NCBI GenBank assembly: GCA_040384645.1
Contig: JAZKIX010000143.1
Span: 1 to 55,124 of the forward strand
Reading direction: 5' to 3'
Source of the DNA: JAZKIX01 sp040384645
GTDB lineage: Bacteria > Pseudomonadota > Gammaproteobacteria > Burkholderiales > Burkholderiaceae_D
DNA length: 55,124 bases
Shown here: positions 35,020 through 41,439 of the stretch, one piece after another
Position numbering within the stretch: the first letter of the stretch is position 1
How the letters are laid out: each line of letters opens with the position of its first letter
Notes under the pieces: generated by a model
Databases searched by the model: none
The model's input: only the letters and a program-made list of their open reading frames with translations
What the model was told of the DNA's origin: nothing
Translations under genes and position numbers: made by a program

Positions 35020-37932
35020 TTAAAAGCCAGCCGGGTACGCCATCGATGGCGACACGGTAATCGGTGCCCCCACCCCGGCACCGAACTGGACGACGTTTTT
35101 CATCGGAAACAATAGCTTGTCGGCTGCCGTAAGCCCGAAAGCGGCCACCTGTGCGTTGGCCGCCGCACTTGTGCTTATCCCCCAGAGTGAGAACACCGGC
35201 CGCATGTCGCGCCCGATGATGCGCGAACTGGTGATCAGCATGAAGTCATTGCCATCCATGCTGCTGGGATATGTCGTGTAGCTACCAAAGCCCAGACCTG
35301 ATGCCGAGGCTAGCCATTTGCCCGAAGCGGCAGCGAAGTTGCGGTTGAGCAGGTTCATCAAGGTAAAGAGCTCCCAGCCGTCGTTAAAATTGATGTTGTA
35401 AAACCGCGCATATTCGACGAGCTGGCGGTAGAAACTGACGCGCAGGCCATTGTTGGCGGCGTAGCTGGTATCGGCCCAGATAGCTTGTTTAGCGGAGGCG
35501 AGCGGATCGGCAGCGACGGAAGCGGCTTTCAATATATCGAAGACGGCTTTCGCACTGCTGTCATCGCGCACCAGCGGGGTGGCTGGCAGGGTACGGTTGT
35601 ATTGAATCAGCTTGTGGGTCGGGTAAATGTTGTTCGATACTTCGCCCGACTGGCCTCCATAGATCTTTAACCGTGCGGGCTGGATGCCGTGGCCGATCTC
35701 GTGCGTCTCGCCCCAGCCGAGCGGCTCAAGCGGCCAATTTTGGTCATAAGGATTGCCGGAGCAACCGGCGCCGCAGAGGGCGTAGTTGTCAGAGATCAGA
35801 TGCTGCATGATGTCATGGCGATGCTGTGGGCCGGTGCAGTCCCAGCCTGCAGAATTACAGAAGGCCGCCACCGTGCCGGGCAGTGAGAAGGCACCGGTTG
35901 CAGAAGAAAAACCTGCCAAGCCATAGGTGTCTTTGACCATGTAAGTTGACAGGTCCGAGAACAGCTTGCTGACGTCACTGCCGTAATCGGCAAGCGTCTC
36001 TTTGAAATAATCCCGTTTCGAATGAATGGTGAGAAATTCACTGCTTACGCCGACCCAGTTGGTGGACGTGCTGGCAAGCTCAGCCTTAAATGCGGCGATT
36101 TCGGTAGGATTCATGCCATCGCGCAATATTGGATGCGTGATCACGCCGTCGATCTGCACTTTGACCGGCGTTGCACTAGCATCTGGGCCAATAAATAGGA
36201 ACAACGGTCCGCCAAACGGGCTGGTCAGCGTGACATGTTGCCCGGCAACCAGCGGCATGCGCGGACTAGCCAGCATCGTTGGGCGATTGTAGCCGTCGTC
36301 GCCGTTGGCGCTGTTGTAGAGACGGGTCGTATCGCGCAGCATATTGATTCCCACCGTGATTGCACTGTTGCTGGCATCGCTGCGGGTGAGCGTCACAGTT
36401 CGCCCGGGCATCACGTACAGGCCAGTCATGAGGTCGCGCTGGTCTGTTTTGGGCGGGGTGGTGTTGATCATGCGAGAGAGTGTGGCCGTGTTGGCCGCAA
36501 ATCCACCTGAAAAGTTACCAAGACTTGGGGCAATAGCGGAATAGGGCCGGTTGATGTAGGCGGCCATATCGGAAAAATAGGCACGGAAAAAATCAATGCC
36601 AGCAGTCTCCTTTTTCATGGGATAGCGCACCGCTTCACGATATTTGTCGCCCATCAATACCAGCAGCTTTTCCAGCGTATAGCCCGATTGTGCAAACAGC
36701 GCCAAGCCTTGGGTGTCGAGCGCGCGTAGCCGCATGCGCATTGCTTTGGCCGGCTCCACGATCTCATTGACCTGCGGCAGGCCTGCAAAATCGGGACCAT
36801 ATTCACACAACACGCGCCCTGAAGTGCCGTTGCACTGTGACCAGTCGGCGATAAAGCTGGTTTGGTCCAGGCGCTGCAACAGAGTCTGCAACTGCAGTGC
36901 AGCGGGCAGCGTGGCGGGCAAGTTGGCCGGCGCCAGTCCCTTTGCGCCTTCATGCGCCCAGTAGTTGGTGTTGACCTCTAGTCCCAGGTACTTCTGCATG
37001 CGCTCGCCAAGGTCGTTCGCGTCCGGGTGATGCTGAAAGTAGAGTACCGGGATGCCACGCGACTGCGCACGCGCCACAGCTGTCAAGATCGTGCTGCCAT
37101 CGTAAGCGGGCGGGTAGTCGTCGGGCGTTTCGTATTTGGCACCTTCTGGGCCTTGCTGGCGGCCGATCACCAGCAGGTCAGCGCCCTGCAGGCAGGCGTC
37201 GAGTTTGTTACCGTCGCAGGAGTCGTCGGTCGCATTGCTGCCGGCCACGCCATTGATCATCACCCCAGGAAACTGCGTCGTGAGCCATGTGCGCACTTTG
37301 GGTTCATGCGGAAACCAGAAGGTGATATTGCCCGGCAGGTGGGCGGTGACCACCTTGAAATTATTGGCCTTGCTGCGAGGAGTCAGCCAGGCGATGGTGT
37401 TTTTGATGAAAGCGTCCATGGCGCCATTGCCGCGTACTGCCATCGGGTTGCCACCGAAGGCAGCGTAGCGCGCCTGTGTCCCGGCCGCTTGCCCCACCAC
37501 GCCCAGCGCGCTGCCCGAACCGGCCATGCTATTGGAATAGCGCCAATTGCCAGGCAGTATCGCGTAGCTACCGAAGCCGCCAGGCTTGGTGAAGAAGGAT
37601 GAATTCGTTGTCGGGTCCCAGTCGATCGGCCCGAGGGTGGCCGCGCCGGTGCTGCCATCGGCATTCAAGCCGTAAAGCGTGCGTCGGGCCTCGGCGTAGC
37701 CCTGGATTTGGGCGTCGATATGCGCCTGCGCCGCAGCCCGCAAGGTTGGCAAAGTGACCCCGGTGGCGTTGCCACTACCGAGGGCAGCGCTCAGTGTTGA
37801 GTCACCAGCGTCGGCCAATAACAACGATGAAATCGCCGGCCAGGCTTTTTGACCGTCCGCGCGTGCAGCGGTGGCAGGCGTTTGCACGGCGTAAATACAA
37901 ACGGCGGCAATACATATTGCAAAAAAACGCAT
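35020..37932 (-). CDS. ImpA-family secreted zinc metalloprotease
   Basis: A 970-residue exported protein. The signal peptide MRFFAICIAAVCIYAVQTPA-TAARA is followed by a long N-terminal domain with NITFWFPHEPKVRTWL and a Rossmann-like DLLVIGRQQGPEG stretch. The zinc site HEIGHGIQP with a downstream Glu (GGQSGEVSNNIYPTH) is in the C-terminal third (about residue 740). This matches ImpA-type metallopeptidases (O-glycoprotein-targeting immunomodulating protease of Pseudomonas aeruginosa and relatives), acting outside the cell. It is convergent with the ClpP-like gene, with 26 bases between the stops. The ribosome site is weak. Unlike P. aeruginosa ImpA it is not accompanied by a recognisable secretion gene. 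Confidence 0.9.
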   Translation of the reverse strand: MRFFAICIAAVCIYAVQTPATAARADGQKAWPAISSLLLADAGDSTLSAALGSGNATGVTLPTLRAAAQAHIDAQIQGYAEARRTLYGLNADGSTGAATLGPIDWDPTTNSSFFTKPGGFGSYAILPGNWRYSNSMAGSGSALGVVGQAAGTQARYAAFGGNPMAVRGNGAMDAFIKNTIAWLTPRSKANNFKVVTAHLPGNITFWFPHEPKVRTWLTTQFPGVMINGVAGSNATDDSCDGNKLDACLQGADLLVIGRQQGPEGAKYETPDDYPPAYDGSTILTAVARAQSRGIPVLYFQHHPDANDLGERMQKYLGLEVNTNYWAHEGAKGLAPANLPATLPAALQLQTLLQRLDQTSFIADWSQCNGTSGRVLCEYGPDFAGLPQVNEIVEPAKAMRMRLRALDTQGLALFAQSGYTLEKLLVLMGDKYREAVRYPMKKETAGIDFFRAYFSDMAAYINRPYSAIAPSLGNFSGGFAANTATLSRMINTTPPKTDQRDLMTGLYVMPGRTVTLTRSDASNSAITVGINMLRDTTRLYNSANGDDGYNRPTMLASPRMPLVAGQHVTLTSPFGGPLFLFIGPDASATPVKVQIDGVITHPILRDGMNPTEIAAFKAELASTSTNWVGVSSEFLTIHSKRDYFKETLADYGSDVSKLFSDLSTYMVKDTYGLAGFSSATGAFSLPGTVAAFCNSAGWDCTGPQHRHDIMQHLISDNYALCGAGCSGNPYDQNWPLEPLGWGETHEIGHGIQPARLKIYGGQSGEVSNNIYPTHKLIQYNRTLPATPLVRDDSSAKAVFDILKAASVAADPLASAKQAIWADTSYAANNGLRVSFYRQLVEYARFYNINFNDGWELFTLMNLLNRNFAAASGKWLASASGLGFGSYTTYPSSMDGNDFMLITSSRIIGRDMRPVFSLWGISTSAAANAQVAAFGLTAADKLLFPMKNVVQFGAGVGAPITVSPSMAYPAGF

Positions 37933-38207
37933 GGCGGGTTCCAGTCATAAAATCAGCCTCCGATATTGCCCGGCGGCGCTTGTGGTCTTGCATGTGCATT
38001 AGCACCCTTTTTGGTGGCGATAACACCAATGCGTGTCAACGCGTGTATTAGGCAGCGCTGGATGGTACTGGCAATAAACGCAACATTGTGACCGTTACCA
38101 GAAGGGTTTTCAACTGCGTCTCCCACTTGTCGCGCAGGGAGGTCTGCGCGACAGGCACGGTTTGCGCACTCGACCAAGCGGATTCCAGTAGTATTTTTCA
38201 ATTTTAT

Positions 38208-38284
38208 GGGGGGTATATGCAAAAACATATGCTATCCCGCACGTTTTTATTACATTTTTTAAAATACAGGCAGGAGTATTTTTT
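38208..38284 (+). repeat. GGGGGTATA intergenic repeat, copy F
   Basis: Plus orientation, in the 615-base divergent spacer between the ImpA-type gene and the YfbM gene (otherwise empty of recognisable features). It begins GGGGGGTATATGCAAAAACA, has the core TATCCCGCACGTTTTTATTA, and ends AATACAGGCAGGAGTATTTT. Confidence 0.85.
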
Positions 38285-38547
38285 GTAAATGTAGGCAGAA
38301 ATATGGCATTTTTATGCCTTCTAACGGTCGCCGAGCCCAGATCTATGCGCTTTGCACCCGATGAAAGCCGATTCAAACCGGCTCAGTAAATGTCATCCTG
38401 CGCTTCTATCGATTGCACCTTACGCGCTGCAATTTATTCTTATAAAATTTGCGCAGCCTTGTTATGCGGCAATAGTCCGGTAGCGAGCATAGGCTCCAGT
38501 AGCAAGCCCGCGCATCTCGACACATCAATCAAAAAGGCGTTGACATC

Positions 38548-38988
38548 ATGAGCATGAACTTGTTTTTCCAGGCGTTCCCGGTTGACGACATTAAGTCGAT
38601 GATGAATACCCACTCGCTGATCGACAAATGGGTTTACGGGGGCGAGCGGGCTGTCATCGACATTGATATCGAAGACGCTTGGGATGTTTTAAACAATATC
38701 CTTGGCGGCACGGGATTCGAGAGTGATGAGTTTGTTGATGACGTGCTGTCCAATGGATGCGAAGTCCTTTTCAGCGAAACAGTCAAACGTCACGCTGCCG
38801 CCCTTTCAGAATGGACGCACGAACGACTATTGGATGCGCTCCGGCAGCTTGATCCAGACGATGGAAGCTATCACTTCGAACATTTTCGGGATCAAAACGA
38901 AGATTTGCTCGAAGAGTTTGACAAGCTGTGTGCCTTCTACCAACAGGCGGCGCAAGCTGGCTTGGGTGTGATTGAGTATGCGGCCTGA
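38548..38988 (+). CDS. YfbM family protein (DUF1877)
   Basis: A 146-residue cytoplasmic protein with the DUF1877 pattern. It opens MSMNLFFQAFPVDDIKSM with VIDIDIEDAWDVLNNILGG, followed by a helix containing EVLFSETVKRHAAALSE and a C-terminal LLEEFDKLCAFYQQAA helix. The family is structurally known (YfbM) but has no assigned function and often occurs near toxin and immunity genes. It is the first of two small plus-strand genes and has no clear promoter. Confidence 0.88.
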   Translation: MSMNLFFQAFPVDDIKSMMNTHSLIDKWVYGGERAVIDIDIEDAWDVLNNILGGTGFESDEFVDDVLSNGCEVLFSETVKRHAAALSEWTHERLLDALRQLDPDDGSYHFEHFRDQNEDLLEEFDKLCAFYQQAAQAGLGVIEYAA

Positions 38989-39091
38989 CAAGCAGCGTTA
39001 GGCGCACTACTAGACATGCCAAACCTGCGCCGCTTTTTGGTGCATCGCGGTTTCACTCTTCTTCCCTTTCGTTCTGCATAAGGTTCATCCC

Positions 39092-39529
39092 ATGACACCC
39101 ATCGCTCGGCGTGCCACGTTTGCCACACTTGTCGTGGTGTCAGTCGCCGCTGCCGCTACTGTTTGGTGGATGAAGTCGGAATACACGCCGGTGGAGCCAA
39201 TACGCGTTGCACAAGAATTCTTGCAAAAGCTGAAAGAAGAACAGTTTGCACAAGCTTTCGAACTGACCGTCAAGCACGGGTATGTAGGGCGTACACCCGC
39301 TGAACTTCAGGAAATCTCACAAGGGCAGCTATGCAAGGTAGAGCGCATGGTTTCCACATTTCCGTTCCAATCCAACGGCAATCGCCTTCGCCGGCTAGTG
39401 TCGGGGCGGGAGATTGAGATGCCGCAAGTCTCAGTTGAATTCGCCGGTGACTGCCTGCTGGGAGTTACAGTCCACCGAACAAAAAGCAAAGAGTGGCGTG
39501 TTTTTGGGTTCGCCAATCACGCCGGTTAG
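39092..39529 (+). CDS. Hypothetical membrane-anchored protein
   Basis: A 145-residue protein. A single N-terminal hydrophobic segment (FATLVVVSVAAAATVWWM) probably anchors it in the inner membrane or serves as a signal. A periplasmic domain follows, with a helix (PIRVAQEFLQKLKEEQFAQAFELTVKHG) that recalls the DUF4878/NTF2-like 'lumazine-binding' type, and a beta-rich end with one pair of cysteines (GQLCKVERM and AGDCLLGVTV). I do not recognise it beyond that. It lies 103 bases after yfbM. Confidence 0.7.
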   Translation: MTPIARRATFATLVVVSVAAAATVWWMKSEYTPVEPIRVAQEFLQKLKEEQFAQAFELTVKHGYVGRTPAELQEISQGQLCKVERMVSTFPFQSNGNRLRRLVSGREIEMPQVSVEFAGDCLLGVTVHRTKSKEWRVFGFANHAG

Positions 39530-39594
39530 CAATTGTCATTCGTCGTGCATCGCGGCGGCTAACGATGGGATCGATAGGACGCGATTCGCGAACG

Positions 39595-39631
39595 ATTGCG
39601 CCGCATGTGTAGAAATATCATGCGGCGCAAT
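39595..39631. repeat. Palindromic repeat of the ATTGCGCC type
   Basis: The perfect 13-bp stem ATTGCGCCGCATG / CATGCGGCGCAAT has an 11-base loop. It is the same class as the element at 23195-23275 and lies between convergent genes. Confidence 0.75.
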
Positions 39632-39679
39632 AAACGAAGCCGATTGCGCCACACCAGCGTTCCTCATTTCCAAAAAAAT

Positions 39680-40198
39680 TCATGCAGAAAAATTCTTGCT
39701 CTCGTAGCGGGCCGCTTCACGCAGCGCTTCAGGGCTGATTCCCATGGCGCGCAATGCACGCGCCGCAACGCCTTGTTGCATGGCAGCGATCACTTCAAGC
39801 ACGTCGGCACTGAGCAAGGGTTTGTCCTTGTCGCCGCCCTTACGTGCCGCCAGTTCTTGCATGATGGCTTGGCCAGACGGTTTAGATTCGAATAGGGCGT
39901 GCGTGCTGGTAACCGGTTCGCGCACGTTTTGATCCAGACTTGCCGGATCAACGCCAATGCCGGCCAGCGCAGTTTTATATTGTTCCGTAATCGCCGCGCC
40001 CAGGCCATCCGGGTTAGCGTCGAGCCGCTCGAATGCGCGGCGGGCGGTGCCGTCGGGTAAATCGATGGCCGAGAGTAAAAAATGCTCGGCGCCGGGGCTG
40101 TCTTCCCCGCGCAAATGGGCTTGCTTTTCCGCGCCCAGACACAGGGCTTTGATGGTGCTCATATCGCGTATACGTTGTTTGAGTCGTGCCAACATCAT
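39680..40198 (-). CDS. Stand-alone Clp N-domain protein
   Basis: A 172-residue protein consisting essentially of a Clp R (N-terminal repeat) domain without AAA modules. ALCLGAEKQAHLRGEDSPGAEHFLLSAI and ADVLEVIAAMQQGVAARAL match the two halves of the ClpA/ClpB/ClpC N-domain that docks adaptors and substrates. It is therefore probably an adaptor-like or regulatory protein rather than an unfoldase. GAGGAG lies just before the tandem ATGs (40198 or 40195). It lies 24 bases downstream of the HTH gene and is almost certainly in the same operon. Confidence 0.85.
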   Translation of the reverse strand: MMLARLKQRIRDMSTIKALCLGAEKQAHLRGEDSPGAEHFLLSAIDLPDGTARRAFERLDANPDGLGAAITEQYKTALAGIGVDPASLDQNVREPVTSTHALFESKPSGQAIMQELAARKGGDKDKPLLSADVLEVIAAMQQGVAARALRAMGISPEALREAARYESKNFSA

Positions 40199-40222
40199 GA
40201 TCTCCTCATTGAAATGATGAAT

Positions 40223-40474
40223 TTATTTGCCTTGATGGATAAAGCCGGCGTGACGCTTATGCGCCGCTTGCTTGGAAATGCCGAGTGCTTCGGCGATCTG
40301 CGCCCAAGTCCAGCCCTGTTCCAATGCCTTGATGACAGAGGCGCGCTCCAGGGTATCGGCCATATGGCGCAAAGCGGCCACCGCAGCGAACGCTTCGTCG
40401 GGGTGTTCTAGTATCGGGAGTGGGGGTGTGGACTGCATGCCGTCAATATTAATTGACGGAATTGAGTTTGTCAA
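40223..40474 (-). CDS. Small helix-turn-helix DNA-binding protein
   Basis: A protein of up to 83 residues. It is mostly one HTH: RHMADTLERASVIKALEQG leads into WTWAQIAEALGISKQAAHKRH, where the final helix resembles a sigma-70 region 4 or AsnC-type recognition helix. A TTG at 40474 gives the longest form. An ATG at 40438 (MQSTPPLPILEHPDEAF) gives a 71-residue form and avoids overlap with the palindromes, so I favour it. It is the first gene of the operon with the Clp N-domain protein, and is likely autoregulated through the TTGAC palindromes upstream. Confidence 0.8.
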   Translation of the reverse strand: MTNSIPSINIDGMQSTPPLPILEHPDEAFAAVAALRHMADTLERASVIKALEQGWTWAQIAEALGISKQAAHKRHAGFIHQGK

Positions 40475-40486
40475 CTTTGGTTGACG
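40440..40486. promoter_or_regulatory. Two operator-like palindromes before the HTH gene
   Basis: Arms CCGTCAAT and ATTGACGG (centre near 40450) and the perfect repeat GTCAAC-TTTG-GTTGAC (about 40470-40485) share the half-site GTCAA/TTGAC and are spaced about three helical turns apart. They lie immediately upstream of the favoured start of the small HTH protein. This fits an autoregulatory site. Confidence 0.65.
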
Positions 40487-40579
40487 GAGAGTTAGGGCGG
40501 GCTAACGATTTTTACCCAACAGGCATATGTGGAAATGTTGGGCTGATAGAGCGTTAGATCAACCTGGGTGCTATGCGCT

Positions 40580-40690
40580 GTAAGGTGCAATCGGTATTGC
40601 TTGATAGCGAGGCGTATTGCATGCAGTGTTTTCCACATTTCATGCGGGTCCATCGATGAAGCCTATGGCGACCTACCGCTTGCACCTTAC
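40580..40690. repeat. Repeat with GTAAGGTGCAA inverted ends
   Basis: GTAAGGTGCAA (40580-40590) and TTGCACCTTAC (40680-40690) are perfect inverted ends around GCGTATTGCATGC and a CATTTCATGCGG half-stem. It is a diverged member of the ATTGCGCC palindromic class. It forms part of a repeat nest at 40.5-41.06 kb. Confidence 0.65.
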
Positions 40691-40703
40691 CAAGTTGAAA
40701 GTG

Positions 40704-40781
40704 AAAAAAATACTGGGACGTGTATTTTTAAAGCCGCAATGAAGCCGTGCGGGAGATGGCATGTTTTGCCTTATACCCCCT
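40704..40781 (-). repeat. GGGGGTATA intergenic repeat, copy G
   Basis: Minus orientation. On its own strand it begins AGGGGGTATAAGGCAAAACA, has the core CTCCCGCACGGCTTCATTGC, and ends AATACACGTCCCAGTATTTT. It sits 14 bases from another repeat. Confidence 0.85.
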
Positions 40782-40930
40782 GTTTTTCGGAATAAGATGG
40801 GTGCCACGCCTTGCATGACAGTGCCGGGTCGTTTCTCTCAAAGCGGTTTTGAAATGCAAGAATGTTAGAACTGACCCCTTCTTCGCTTCTTCCAGGGGGC
40901 TGGTGGCCAGAAACAGGTGCGGAAGGCGGA

Positions 40931-40990
40931 ATATATACTGGGATGTGTATTTTTAACGGGGCAATGACTTTTTGTCATACTAGACCCCCT
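40931..40990 (-). repeat. GGGGGTATA intergenic repeat, copy H (shortened)
   Basis: About 60 bases, minus orientation. Both outer blocks are kept (AGGGGGTCTAGTATGACAAA at the left, AATACACATCCCAGTATATA at the right), and ATTGCCCC is kept, but the CCCGCACG core is missing. This looks like an internal deletion derivative. Confidence 0.75.
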
Positions 40991-41005
40991 AAAATGTTGA
41001 TGAAA

Positions 41006-41055
41006 TAGCGTATTGCGTGGCATGAAATAATTCGGCCATTGGACGCGATACGCTA
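41006..41055. repeat. Inverted repeat TAGCGTATTGCGT / ACGCGATACGCTA
   Basis: 13-bp arms with one G-T pair, beyond the 3' end of the candidate immunity gene. Another member or relative of the GCGTATTGCG class. It could double as a terminator for the Rhs operon. Confidence 0.6.
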
Positions 41056-41092
41056 AGTTTTTCATTATTTACTGATTACGAAATAAAAAGCC

Positions 41093-41422
41093 TTACAGCT
41101 TGCCTCGTTTCGCTGCAAGACCAATGGTGGTCCATCCATCACTTAACATTACAGATATCCCAGCTATTACATCAGTGGAGATCGCTCCTGAAAGATAAAT
41201 CGTTGGTACGTCGATATCCGGCGATATACCTTCAACCTCCAAGCATTCATCTTCAATTTCACCTATAAGTCGTAGATATTCAGGGGAATCAGATGAAAAA
41301 AATAAGTGCGCATTAAATGCATTTCCATCAATTTGTATGTTCGCGATTCCTTCTGTAAGTATCCACGCGCCAGAATTATTAGCGGCCAAAAACCATTTCG
41401 AATTAATTGAATTTATAGTCAT
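41093..41422 (-). CDS. Candidate immunity protein for the Rhs toxin
   Basis: A 109-residue protein that I do not recognise by family. It starts MTINSINSKWFLAANNSGAW and is acidic (LRLIGEIEDECLEVEGISPD), small and cytoplasmic. Its base composition is clearly richer in A+T than the Rhs core. It begins 17 bases after the stop of the toxin-bearing Rhs gene on the same strand. Small, acidic, AT-rich genes directly after an Rhs toxin tail are immunity genes in characterised Rhs systems. The call rests on position and not on homology. A start at 41464 would overlap the Rhs gene and is less likely. Confidence 0.65.
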   Translation of the reverse strand: MTINSINSKWFLAANNSGAWILTEGIANIQIDGNAFNAHLFFSSDSPEYLRLIGEIEDECLEVEGISPDIDVPTIYLSGAISTDVIAGISVMLSDGWTTIGLAAKRGKL

Positions 41423-41439
41423 AATTGAATTTTTGAAGA

